This document shows positions 44,204 to 52,864 of a stretch of DNA of 64,000 nucleotides, piece by piece (position 1 is the first letter of the stretch; every line of letters starts with the position of its first letter). Origin of the DNA: a bacterium BRH_c32 (lineage in GTDB: Bacteria > Bacteroidota > Ignavibacteria > Ignavibacteriales > Melioribacteraceae). The stretch lies in the NCBI GenBank assembly GCA_001516025.1, contig LOEU01000005.1, forward strand, positions 35,770 through 99,769, given 5' to 3'. The position numbers were made by a program, and so were the translations under genes. The notes beneath the pieces were generated by a model, which was given only the letters and a program-made list of their open reading frames with translations, had not been told where the DNA came from and did not search any database.

Positions 44204-44673
44204 TTAGAGATTTTCAAAAGGAAGATCGTGATTCGATTGAATCTATGATTCAAAGAATCGATAATTTTACTCAAGAAGAAAAATTAATCGCTTTAGAGCT
44301 AATTGACGATAAAGTTTTAAATGGCGAAAAAAGTCATTATACAATTTATGTGTATATAAAAGATTTGAAATTAATAGGCTACTATTGCATTGGTTTGAGA
44401 CCCTTAACCGATGGCGTGTATGATATTTATTGGATAGTAACCGATCCGGAATTCAGAAAAGAAGGTGCCGGAAAAAGTTTGCTTGAGCATGCTGAAAATT
44501 TTGTAAAAGAAAGAGATGGAAGGTGGATTTTGGCAGAGACATCGTCAACCGACAAATATGTCGCCACCCAAAAATTTTACTTAAGAAACAAATACTCGAT
44601 AGTCTCCGAGATAAAGGATTTCTATAAACTCAATGATGACTTGATGGTATTTGGAAAATATATAACAAAATAA
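44200..44673 (+). CDS. GNAT-family N-acetyltransferase
   Basis: 157 residues of the GNAT fold. IYWIVTDPEFRKEGAGKSLLEHAE holds the acetyl-CoA pyrophosphate loop (Arg86-Gly91), and the C-terminal part has ATQKFYLRNKYSIV. It overlaps the second ligase by four bases and lies 11 bases before the KamA-type gene. In known aminomutase operons a GNAT enzyme (AblB) acetylates beta-lysine; a similar job is possible here, but the two ligases between them are not part of the standard pair. Confidence 0.82.
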   Translation: MIRDFQKEDRDSIESMIQRIDNFTQEEKLIALELIDDKVLNGEKSHYTIYVYIKDLKLIGYYCIGLRPLTDGVYDIYWIVTDPEFRKEGAGKSLLEHAENFVKERDGRWILAETSSTDKYVATQKFYLRNKYSIVSEIKDFYKLNDDLMVFGKYITK

Positions 44674-44684
44674 AGGGTTATACA

Positions 44685-45854
44685 ATGGAACTATGGCAGC
44701 AAATGGTCCGTGACAGCGTACATTCGGTTGACCAGTTGGTGGATAAATTCGGTTTAGATCGCAAAGTCGCTGAAGAACTTGATGAATTTTTTCAAGCGAG
44801 AATAAATCCATATTATTTGAATCTTATTCGATATCCCGGCGATCCGATTTGGCTGCAATGTGTACCGGATAAACAAGAATTAAATGATCTGGACGGATTT
44901 GAAGACCCTCTTAAAGAAGATGAAATGAGTCCCGTTCCTAATATTACTCATCGCTATCCTGATAGAGCTCTTTTCCTCACTACAAGTCAATGTGGAATGT
45001 ATTGTAGGTTTTGTACCAGAAAAAGAAAAGTAGGAGATTCCGAAAAAATTTCGATGAAGCAGCTTGAATCAGCTTTTAAATATCTCGAAACTCATACTGA
45101 AATTCGTGATGTGATTCTTTCTGGCGGCGACCCTTTAATGTTAACTGACGTGATGCTCGAAAAAATTATCAAACGACTCAGAACTATTCCCCATATCGAA
45201 ATAATCCGAATCGGTTCAAAAATGCCATGCGTTCTTCCACAAAGAATTACTCCTAAACTTGTGGAAATGCTCAAAAAATATCACCCTATATATGTTAATA
45301 CTCACTTTAATCACCCTTGGGAAATTACCCCCGAATCTACTAAGGCATGCGAAATGCTCGTTAATGCAGGTATTGTAGTGGGAAATCAATCCGTGCTTAT
45401 GAAAGGTGTAAATGATAATGCCGAAGTAATGAGAGAACTTTTAATAAAACTTCTAAAAATCCGTGTTAAGCCATATTACTTATTTATGGCAGACGAAACA
45501 AAGGGAGCCACTCATTTCAGAACTTCCATCGATACGGGAATGGAAATTATTTATAAGCTTCGCGGACATATAAGCGGGCTTGCGATACCTCACTTTGTCA
45601 TTGATGCACCCGGTGGAGGCGGTAAGATCCCAATTCTTCCTCAATATGTTCTTCATAGAGATGAAGATAGAATTGTATTAAGAAACTATAAAAATGAAGT
45701 GTATGTTTATAGAGACGTTAAAGAGAGTAAAGATTCAGATAATAAAATCTCTGTAGAAATATCTAATAAGAAAAACGGTGAGACAAAAACACCAAAAAAC
45801 TTTAAGGATATTACCGAAATCAAAATGTCTGAATTTTTTCCAAGTAATAATTAG
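44685..45854 (+). CDS. kamA: KamA-family radical SAM aminomutase
   Basis: 389 residues. The radical-SAM cysteines are C103-x3-C107-x2-C110 (CGMYCRFC), the PLP-binding Lys is Lys314 in GGGGKIP, and Asp270 and Asp307, which line up with the lysine-amino-binding aspartates of lysine 2,3-aminomutase, are kept. So the fold and likely substrate class fit conversion of L-lysine to beta-lysine. Known family members also include EpmB, which modifies EF-P, but no efp or epmA gene is here. The C-terminus lacks the cysteines that bind zinc in clostridial enzymes. Last gene of the ligase/acetyltransferase cluster. Confidence 0.9.
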   Translation: MELWQQMVRDSVHSVDQLVDKFGLDRKVAEELDEFFQARINPYYLNLIRYPGDPIWLQCVPDKQELNDLDGFEDPLKEDEMSPVPNITHRYPDRALFLTTSQCGMYCRFCTRKRKVGDSEKISMKQLESAFKYLETHTEIRDVILSGGDPLMLTDVMLEKIIKRLRTIPHIEIIRIGSKMPCVLPQRITPKLVEMLKKYHPIYVNTHFNHPWEITPESTKACEMLVNAGIVVGNQSVLMKGVNDNAEVMRELLIKLLKIRVKPYYLFMADETKGATHFRTSIDTGMEIIYKLRGHISGLAIPHFVIDAPGGGGKIPILPQYVLHRDEDRIVLRNYKNEVYVYRDVKESKDSDNKISVEISNKKNGETKTPKNFKDITEIKMSEFFPSNN

Positions 45855-45860
45855 TTTTAA

Positions 45861-45896
45861 ATAGAGAACTATTCATCTAAGTGGATAGTTCTCTAT
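45861..45896. terminator. hairpin between the KamA cluster and the thioredoxin-like gene
   Basis: ATAGAGAACTAT (45861-45872) and ATAGTTCTCTAT (45885-45896) pair perfectly. The T run after it on the + strand is short (CTTTT) and slightly longer T/A runs lie on the other strand. It suits the convergent genes but is weaker than the other terminators. Confidence 0.7.
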
Positions 45897-45899
45897 CTT

Positions 45900-46430
45900 T
45901 TAATTCGTAAGAATATCTTTTAAATCTTCTTCCAAACTTTTCTTAGGACTTTCAACAATTCTGCCGATTTCATTCCCCTCCCGATAGATTATAAATGTAG
46001 GGACTAATTCTACATTCAATTTTTCTACTTCACCATCCGGGCTAATTTTGTTCCTATCAACTCCATAAATCTCAATTTTGCTAATATCATAGTTTAATGT
46101 TTCCATCATTTTGATGAATCTTGGCACTTCCCTTTTGCTATCGCTGCACCAAGAACCAAAAACTATTTTAATTGTAACTCCTTCGAACAATTCAGCATTC
46201 GGTAGTTTAGTTGAATCGACATCATAAAATTCATATTCAGGATCATACCACTTTTTAAAACTGCTGTCTTGGAATGCTTCCATATCGCAAACACCGAATA
46301 ACATTGGTTTTCCTGACTTTGAATCCGGCAATACTTTGTTATAGGTCTGTGCATTTAATGAAAAAGAAAAAAGAAAGAAGATTATCAGCAACAAACTATT
46401 ATTACATTTAATTTTGATTATTTCTTGCAT
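45900..46430 (-). CDS. secreted thioredoxin-fold protein
   Basis: 176 residues from the ATG at 46430. A signal peptide (about 1-28) ends in Leu-Asn-Ala-Gln. The mature part has a thioredoxin-like fold with the active-site segment FGSWCSDSKREVP, where the second Cys of the usual CxxC is a Ser, so it is a single-cysteine variant. VPTFIIYREGNEIG holds the cis-proline. It overlaps nadK by 23 bases on the same strand. The function is not known; a redox role needs only one Cys for mixed-disulphide chemistry. Confidence 0.78.
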   Translation of the reverse strand: MQEIIKIKCNNSLLLIIFFLFSFSLNAQTYNKVLPDSKSGKPMLFGVCDMEAFQDSSFKKWYDPEYEFYDVDSTKLPNAELFEGVTIKIVFGSWCSDSKREVPRFIKMMETLNYDISKIEIYGVDRNKISPDGEVEKLNVELVPTFIIYREGNEIGRIVESPKKSLEEDLKDILTN

Positions 46431-47289
46431 CAATACCCCAATATAATTTGTTTCTAAGAACTTGAAAATAGCTTATTTCTTTTGAGTGTACAAGTCGAAT
46501 TGGTCGGCTGTTCCTTTTTATTTTTATTCTAAGAGGAGGGGAGATAAAATTAACTCTTTGTCCATCGCAATTTATTTGAATTTTTTCTAATCCCGATTTT
46601 ACTTCCACAATAATTTCTTCATTACTATCCAATACCAACGGACGCATGGTTAAGGTGTGAGGTGCAATCGGAATAATAGTAATAACATTTGATTTAGGAT
46701 TTACAATTGGTCCGCCGGCTGATAATGAATAGCCAGTTGACCCAGTTGGAGTTGCTATTATAAGTCCATCTGCTGCAAATGTAGCAACAAATTCTCCGTT
46801 TATTGATAAATCCAATTCAATCATTTTTGGCCAAGGCCCTTTGTCAATTACAATATCATTGAGAGCAAAGAGTTTTTCATTTCCCCCATTAAGAGCTGCT
46901 TCTAAAGCAATTCTATCCTGAATAATATAATTTCCGTTAATTAAATCAGGAATAAAAGAATCAAAGCTATCAAAATCAAATTCTGCCAGGAAACCAAGTT
47001 TACCAACATTTACTCCTAAAATAGGAGTATCATAATCTTTTACTTCAAATGCAGTATTCAACATTGTTCCATCGCCGCCGAGCGAAACTACAAAATCGGA
47101 TATAGCAATTAGCTCCGGTTCAGCAATAATAGAAGTGTGTTTTATTATCTCACTTTCCGGTTTTCCTAATCGGAGAATTGTATCGCCAAGGAATGCCTCT
47201 ACATCATATTTTCTAAGCGAGATTAGGATTTTTTCAACTGTCTCGATAATGTTTTGCTTTGTTGTATTTGGTATTATCCCGATTTTCAT
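46408..47289 (-). CDS. nadK: NAD kinase
   Basis: Makes NADP from NAD and ATP. 293 residues, normal length. The signature is VVSLGGDGTMLNTAF (Gly-Gly-Asp at 71-73), with LGVNVGKLGFLAEF, the NDIVIDK substrate region and TPTGSTGYSLSAGGPI. Shares one base with the glycosyltransferase stop and overlaps the thioredoxin-like gene, so all are probably co-transcribed. Confidence 0.96.
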   Translation of the reverse strand: MKIGIIPNTTKQNIIETVEKILISLRKYDVEAFLGDTILRLGKPESEIIKHTSIIAEPELIAISDFVVSLGGDGTMLNTAFEVKDYDTPILGVNVGKLGFLAEFDFDSFDSFIPDLINGNYIIQDRIALEAALNGGNEKLFALNDIVIDKGPWPKMIELDLSINGEFVATFAADGLIIATPTGSTGYSLSAGGPIVNPKSNVITIIPIAPHTLTMRPLVLDSNEEIIVEVKSGLEKIQINCDGQRVNFISPPLRIKIKRNSRPIRLVHSKEISYFQVLRNKLYWGIDARNNQN

Positions 47290-48053
47290 TATTTACCTTG
47301 CTTTAATTCCCAAAGTTTAGTGTATTTTACAAACACATAAAAAGAAGAGTAGGATGCAAGTAAAAATCCATGCATACCATCTAAAAACCCGGCTTTAATT
47401 AAATACATTTTTAGAAAAATCCAAAAAGGTCTAAAGATAATATCTAAAAGTGAAATATTTTTCCCTTTCGCTATTAAATCCTGGGCAGCCAAGCTTGTAT
47501 ATGTATTTAGTTTATTAAGATAGTGAACTAAATTTCTATCTGTATAATGAATAATATCATTTTTTAATTCAATCGGGGTATTATTTGTAATAAACTTTAA
47601 TCCTTCATGTACTTTGTTATCGTTAAACGATGCTTTGCTTTTATTGAAGAGTCGGACTACTCTTCCCGGATACCAGCCACTATGCTTAATCCATTTACCA
47701 ATAAATATTGCTTTGCGAGGGATAGAATAAGCATCACCAATTTCATTGTCGGCTTTCAATTTATTTATCTCAATTATTAATTCATCAGATAAAACTTCAT
47801 CTGAATCGAGCCAAAGTATATAATTATTTGTTGATTTAGAAACTGCATACTGTTTAGTAAGGGCAAATCCTTTCCATTCTACTTCTTCATATTTAATAGA
47901 AGATATCGATTTCACTATTTCTAAAGTTCTATCAGAAGATGATGAATCTACAAGTACAATCACTTCATCTGAACATTTCTTTAAACTATAAATGCAGCCT
48001 CTTATATTAGTTTCATCATTCTTAACTATTGTTATAGAAGAAATTTTTTTCAT
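47289..48053 (-). CDS. family 2 glycosyltransferase, LPS-core type
   Basis: 254 residues. GT2 fold: KISSITIVKNDETNIRGCI at the N-terminus, VLVDSSSSDRTLEI, YILWLDSDEVLSDELI (the DxD-like metal site), and a C-terminal hydrophobic segment. It resembles the WaaE/KdtX group that adds a sugar to the LPS core. Encoded just after the O-antigen-ligase-like gene and upstream of nadK, so it probably works on cell-surface glycans. Confidence 0.88.
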   Translation of the reverse strand: MKKISSITIVKNDETNIRGCIYSLKKCSDEVIVLVDSSSSDRTLEIVKSISSIKYEEVEWKGFALTKQYAVSKSTNNYILWLDSDEVLSDELIIEINKLKADNEIGDAYSIPRKAIFIGKWIKHSGWYPGRVVRLFNKSKASFNDNKVHEGLKFITNNTPIELKNDIIHYTDRNLVHYLNKLNTYTSLAAQDLIAKGKNISLLDIIFRPFWIFLKMYLIKAGFLDGMHGFLLASYSSFYVFVKYTKLWELKQGK

Positions 48054-48055
48054 GA

Positions 48056-50104
48056 TTAGTCAGCATCTTTATTTACTTTGAAAAAGGCTATAGATAAACC
48101 AAGAACAAACCATACCATTGTGATGATTTCTTGGTCTCCAAAATTCCATTCGGCTAATCCGGAGAATAAGAAACCGATAAAAGAAGCAAACGCACCGATA
48201 GAAAACGAAGACGCTATCGGAATTTCTTTGAGAGATTTATATATATTTTTATAAATAAGTCCCATTTTATAAAAAAGTCCTAATACGCTGAAGAACCCAA
48301 ACAAACCAAGAATCACTATAAAATGTATATAATTATTATGAAGATGACCAAAATTTTCTTTCAAGTAATAATCTTTATATTCGGAATAAATATGTTGCAA
48401 ATCAATATCGCCGACACCAAAAAGGGGGTGGTCTTGAAATATCTTATATCCTGTTCGCCACTGATTCATTCTTTCAATATTTGTATCGTGATACAAATCG
48501 AAAATTGATGCCAATCTATTTCTCTTAAAATCACCAACTAAAAGTTGGTTTTTAATGATATCAAAATCAGTAATTCTCTTTTGATGAGTATAAAATTCAA
48601 CTAGGGAGAATTTTTTTCTCTTTTCAAGTCTATAAATGATTCCGTATACCGAAGAGGCATATATCTCATTATTTCTAATCTTTATTTTATCTATCGGTAT
48701 CCTACTATTAATCTCCTGAATTTTAGCAACTCCCTCTTTATCCGCAGTAAAAATATTAAGTATATTATCTTCCTGAATGAACATCAAAGTATCCGATAAC
48801 CAGATTTTAGTATAATTCCCTTTTAGTTTATCAGAATAAATTATTTTTGACGGAATATTATTTCCCATACTTTCGACAAAAAGTGAATCCCTTTTATTTG
48901 AGAACCAGGCAAAATAGTTTTCATTAACCGAGAAACCGTTTATTTCTTTATATTTTTCTAATCTAGTTTTATCATCTAAATTTTCGGGATTATTAAAAAT
49001 AGTTAGTCCGCTATCTAAATCAGCAATATATAGTTTCGCATCAAAAGTCTTATAATCCATTGTTCTGCCCGGAGAAACAAATTCATCCTCTTTTTCCAAT
49101 TTATTGGAAGTAGAATCTTTTTTGAATAACACAATCCTCGAATCAACAAGAAAAGCAATCAAATAATCTTTATTCCAATCCCTTACGCCTGATACCGGAG
49201 AAGGCGTTTCGTAATTACTCGATAATTGATTATTGTAAAAAACTTTCAAACCACCTTCGTAATCAGCACCATAATAGAGTGAATCTATTACTGCTATTTC
49301 TTGAATTCTTCCATTCGTAGTTATCTTCTCATATAGTTGATTTCCATCTTCTTTGAGATTAATAACGCTAATATTACTTTCGTTTTGAGAATAGATTAAG
49401 AAGAAAGTTATAATAGCAGTACCTAAGGTAAGAACTAACCATTGTCTCTTAAGAATTAATATTGTAATTAGAGCAACGATAGTTCCTAACCATGCAGCTC
49501 TTGTATAGCTGGCAATTAGGCCGATGATCCCGACAATGAAAAAAGAGAGATAAATAAAAAATTTTTTCTTATTAAACTTTTCATTAATAAGAAATGCAAA
49601 ACTAATAACGACAAAGAAACTAATTAGTCCGCCGGCAGTCATAACGTACTGAAATGTAGAAGGACCTTTTGATTCAAGATAGTATAACTGATGCACAAAA
49701 TGCTTATATGCCGCTCCTATATATATTATTATTGTTATAAAAGCAGAATATAAAAATGTGTTTAAAATAAGTTCAGTTCTTTTTGAAGTATTAAGAGATG
49801 AAACCATTACATATACGATAGGGATAAGGAGTGCCCGCTTAGATAAATTCTGAAATGCTTGTTCCTTATTCCCCGATAAAAGAGCAGAGATAAATTCTGC
49901 TACAAGAAAAAGAATAAATAAATACTCTAAACCAATTTTAGAAAATGGGTTTTTTCTATCTTTAACGTATTTGAATATAAAAAGTATAAGAGCACCGAAA
50001 TAACCAATTTGATTAAGAAAAATCGAATTAGTCAGTGTGGCAGCAAAAAGGAATAATAATACTATCACTCCCTTATCAAAATATTTTTCAATTTTTTCTT
50101 TCAC
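48056..50104 (-). CDS. O-antigen-ligase-like membrane protein with large inserted domain
   Basis: 682 residues. Around ten helices precede and follow a long soluble region. The N-terminal half (to about 250) has the helix bundle of WaaL/Wzy-like proteins with SYTRAAWLGTIVALI. The C-terminal part has the periplasmic His region GHLHNNYIHFIVILG and more helices. Between them, about 255-545, is an extra 290-residue segment with repeated LVIVD-like pieces (YYGADYEGGLKVFYN, LYIADLDSGLTIFNN), which suggests a beta-propeller. Normal ligases carry a far shorter loop here. GTG start. It sits between a glycosyltransferase and msbA, consistent with LPS assembly. Confidence 0.8.
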   Translation of the reverse strand: MKEKIEKYFDKGVIVLLFLFAATLTNSIFLNQIGYFGALILFIFKYVKDRKNPFSKIGLEYLFILFLVAEFISALLSGNKEQAFQNLSKRALLIPIVYVMVSSLNTSKRTELILNTFLYSAFITIIIYIGAAYKHFVHQLYYLESKGPSTFQYVMTAGGLISFFVVISFAFLINEKFNKKKFFIYLSFFIVGIIGLIASYTRAAWLGTIVALITILILKRQWLVLTLGTAIITFFLIYSQNESNISVINLKEDGNQLYEKITTNGRIQEIAVIDSLYYGADYEGGLKVFYNNQLSSNYETPSPVSGVRDWNKDYLIAFLVDSRIVLFKKDSTSNKLEKEDEFVSPGRTMDYKTFDAKLYIADLDSGLTIFNNPENLDDKTRLEKYKEINGFSVNENYFAWFSNKRDSLFVESMGNNIPSKIIYSDKLKGNYTKIWLSDTLMFIQEDNILNIFTADKEGVAKIQEINSRIPIDKIKIRNNEIYASSVYGIIYRLEKRKKFSLVEFYTHQKRITDFDIIKNQLLVGDFKRNRLASIFDLYHDTNIERMNQWRTGYKIFQDHPLFGVGDIDLQHIYSEYKDYYLKENFGHLHNNYIHFIVILGLFGFFSVLGLFYKMGLIYKNIYKSLKEIPIASSFSIGAFASFIGFLFSGLAEWNFGDQEIITMVWFVLGLSIAFFKVNKDAD

Positions 50105-50109
50105 TTTTA

Positions 50110-51957
50110 TTATTCTCTAAATTGTAATTCATATAGTTTTCTATATAGACCGGAATGATCTTCGAGCAATTGATCATGCTTACCGTCTTGCACGATTCTT
50201 CCTTTATCTAGCACTAGTATTCTATCGGCATTTCTTATCGTACTTAGCCGATGCGCAATTACAAAAGTTGTTCTATCAATCATAAGTCTTTCAATTGCTT
50301 CTTGCACTAAAACTTCAGATTCATTATCAAGTGCAGAAGTTGCCTCATCAAAAATCATAATAGGAGGATTCTTAAGAAGCGCACGAGCAATAGAAATTCT
50401 TTGCCTTTGACCACCTGAAAGTTTAATCCCTTTTTCACCAATAATAGTTTCGTACTTCAATGGGAGATGCAAAATAAATTCATGTGCATTAGCTGCTATT
50501 GCTGCATTTATTATCTCTTCCTCAGGATATTTTTCCAATCCATAAGCAATATTTTTAATTATGCTCTCATTGAATAAGACGGTTTCTTGAGTAACAATTC
50601 CCATCAATTTTCTTAAGTCTTCAAGCCGAATTTTCTTTATATCGATTCCGTCTATTTTAATTAATCCCGAAGTGGGATCATAAAATCGAGGTATCAGATC
50701 TACCAATGTTGTTTTGCCGGAACCGCTACTTCCGACTAATGCAATAATTTCCCCTTTCTTAATAGAAAAAGAGATATCATTCAAAACTGTATCATCTTTT
50801 TCAGCATCATCATAATAGAAGCTGACATTATCAAATTCCATATTACCATTAAAATCTTTGAAATTAATTGAGTCTTCACTATTTTTTATTCTTGGTTCAG
50901 TATCAAGTATTTCAAAAATCCTGTCGGCAGCAGCACTCGATTCTTGAATTCTATTATTCACGCTGCTTAATTCCTTAATTGGCGGCATCAACTGAAAAAT
51001 TGCAAATAAAAAACCTAAAAATTCACTCGCCTTTAAAGTGTTTTCCACTAACACTAATTGAGCACCAAAGAATATAATAAGAACCCCTACAACTACACTT
51101 AAAAATTCAGTTACCGGAGCAGCGGTGTTTCTAATCCTCACCATTTTTAAAGATAATTTAAAAAATCCCTTAGTCTGCTCCATAAACTTTTTATTCTCAT
51201 ATTCTTCCATACCAAATGCTTTAACGATCTTAACACCCGTAATAGTTTCGTGAAGCACAGTAGTAATATCTGCCATCTTCTCTTGAAGGAAACCGGAATG
51301 CTTTCTTAGTTTTAATCCAATCCAACTAATTATTATTAAAGAGAAAGGAAGAATAACAAAGGAGAAGAGAGTTAGCTTCCAACTAATAGAAATTGCTATT
51401 CCGAGAAATACGATTATTGATAATGGTTCTCTAATTAAATTTAAAAATACTGCGGAGATACTTGTCTGGACGACATTTACGTCGTTAGTAATTCGAGAAA
51501 TTAAATTCCCTGTCTTTTCATTTTTGAAATAACTCATTGGCAATTTATGAAGATGCCTATAAGCTTCGTTTCTAATATCTTTAATTACTCCCTGTTCTAC
51601 ATGTGCAAGAAAATAGGCTTGCAAATAACCGGATACATTTTTTAGGAAGAATGTTAGGAGGATGAGAATACATATTTTCATTAAGGTATCAATAGTAGTT
51701 CCGGAGAAAATCCAATCAGAAAAGATATTTTTTATATTATCAAATATTTCTGAAATAAAATTCAGTTTTTCCGGAATTTGATTTTGTGAAACAACCTGAA
51801 CAGAATCTTTCTTATTAAACAAAGTATCCAATAATGGGATTGTGAGATAAACCGATGCGCCATTTAATAAAGAGAATAGTACTGTAAATAGCATCGATAA
51901 AGATATTTGCTTTTTATATGGTTTTAAATATCGTAATAAACGTGAATAGGTTTTCAT
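50110..51957 (-). CDS. msbA: lipid A flippase MsbA-type ABC transporter
   Basis: Half-transporter that flips lipid A across the inner membrane. 615 residues: six helices (about 15-315), then an ATPase domain with LVGSSGSGKTTLVDLI (Walker A), LSGGQRQRISIARALL (signature) and IMIFDEATSALD (Walker B). The length fits. Its place between the O-antigen-ligase-like gene and xer supports a lipid A role, since generic exporters look alike. Confidence 0.9.
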   Translation of the reverse strand: MKTYSRLLRYLKPYKKQISLSMLFTVLFSLLNGASVYLTIPLLDTLFNKKDSVQVVSQNQIPEKLNFISEIFDNIKNIFSDWIFSGTTIDTLMKICILILLTFFLKNVSGYLQAYFLAHVEQGVIKDIRNEAYRHLHKLPMSYFKNEKTGNLISRITNDVNVVQTSISAVFLNLIREPLSIIVFLGIAISISWKLTLFSFVILPFSLIIISWIGLKLRKHSGFLQEKMADITTVLHETITGVKIVKAFGMEEYENKKFMEQTKGFFKLSLKMVRIRNTAAPVTEFLSVVVGVLIIFFGAQLVLVENTLKASEFLGFLFAIFQLMPPIKELSSVNNRIQESSAAADRIFEILDTEPRIKNSEDSINFKDFNGNMEFDNVSFYYDDAEKDDTVLNDISFSIKKGEIIALVGSSGSGKTTLVDLIPRFYDPTSGLIKIDGIDIKKIRLEDLRKLMGIVTQETVLFNESIIKNIAYGLEKYPEEEIINAAIAANAHEFILHLPLKYETIIGEKGIKLSGGQRQRISIARALLKNPPIMIFDEATSALDNESEVLVQEAIERLMIDRTTFVIAHRLSTIRNADRILVLDKGRIVQDGKHDQLLEDHSGLYRKLYELQFRE

Positions 51958-51963
51958 AAAGTA

Positions 51964-52863
51964 TTAATCCATTTTCCCGCGCGGATGATGATCATGATGC
52001 TCCTGTTTAACAAAGTCATTATCGATATGAGTATAAATCTGGGTAGTGGAAATATCGGAATGCCCAAGCATCTCCTGCACCGACCTTAAATCTGCACCCC
52101 CCTCGATTAAATGAGTAGCAAATGAATGTCTGAATGTATGAGGATGAATATTTTTTTTAATTCCTGATTTTTTCACATAAATATCTACAATTTTCCAAAC
52201 GCCCATACGTGATAATTTTTTACCCCTGCTATTAAGAAATAAAATGTTTTCACTTGTTAATTTATTTTCAAGATGCGGACGAGAGTTTAATAAATAATCT
52301 TTTATACAAATAAGAGCAGAAGAGCCGACAGGCACTAATCTTTCCTTAGAACCTTTTCCAAGAACTCGAACCATTTCTTCTTTAACAAAAACATTATTTA
52401 CTGTAAGATTAATCAATTCGGAAATTCTTAGTCCTGACGAATAAAACAATTCGAGTAATGCTTTATCTCTCTTTCCTCGAATGTCATCGCCATCGGCAGA
52501 ATTTAGAATCAATTCAATTTCCTGAAATGAGAGAACATCCGGAAGAGTTTTTTTTCTTTTTACAGGTGGTATTTTCATCATCGGATTTTTTGCAATATAT
52601 TCATTCTTCATAAGAAATTTAAAGAAACCCTTCAAAGCAGATATATATCGAGCGACTGTCGAACTGCCTAATCCTTCTTTCTTAATCAATGAGAAGTAGT
52701 TTATAATGGTTTCAGAATTTATTTCACTATAATCAGTAATATTTTCTTTCTCCAAATAAGCTAATAACTTCATCAAATCATTTTTGTATGAGAAGATTGT
52801 ATTGTCAGATAGATTCTTTTCCAATTTAATAATAGATAAGTATTCTTTAATAAACTGATCCAT
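51964..52863 (-). CDS. xerD: tyrosine recombinase XerC/XerD
   Basis: Resolves chromosome dimers at dif. 299 residues from the ATG at 52863. A GTG three codons upstream would overlap the preceding gene and is less likely. An N-terminal SAM-like core-binding domain precedes the catalytic domain with SGLRISELINL, VLGKGSKERLVP, HPHTFRHSFATHLIEGG and LGHSDISTTQIYTHI, giving the Arg, Lys, His, Arg, His, Tyr set. Which of XerC or XerD it is cannot be settled by eye. Confidence 0.93.
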   Translation of the reverse strand: MDQFIKEYLSIIKLEKNLSDNTIFSYKNDLMKLLAYLEKENITDYSEINSETIINYFSLIKKEGLGSSTVARYISALKGFFKFLMKNEYIAKNPMMKIPPVKRKKTLPDVLSFQEIELILNSADGDDIRGKRDKALLELFYSSGLRISELINLTVNNVFVKEEMVRVLGKGSKERLVPVGSSALICIKDYLLNSRPHLENKLTSENILFLNSRGKKLSRMGVWKIVDIYVKKSGIKKNIHPHTFRHSFATHLIEGGADLRSVQEMLGHSDISTTQIYTHIDNDFVKQEHHDHHPRGKMD

Positions 52864-52864
52864 A

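Noticed and set aside
44685..45854. KamA gene as the EpmB of an EF-P modification system
   Set aside because: No efp or epmA gene is nearby and the lysine-contact aspartates are kept; the possibility is not excluded genome-wide.
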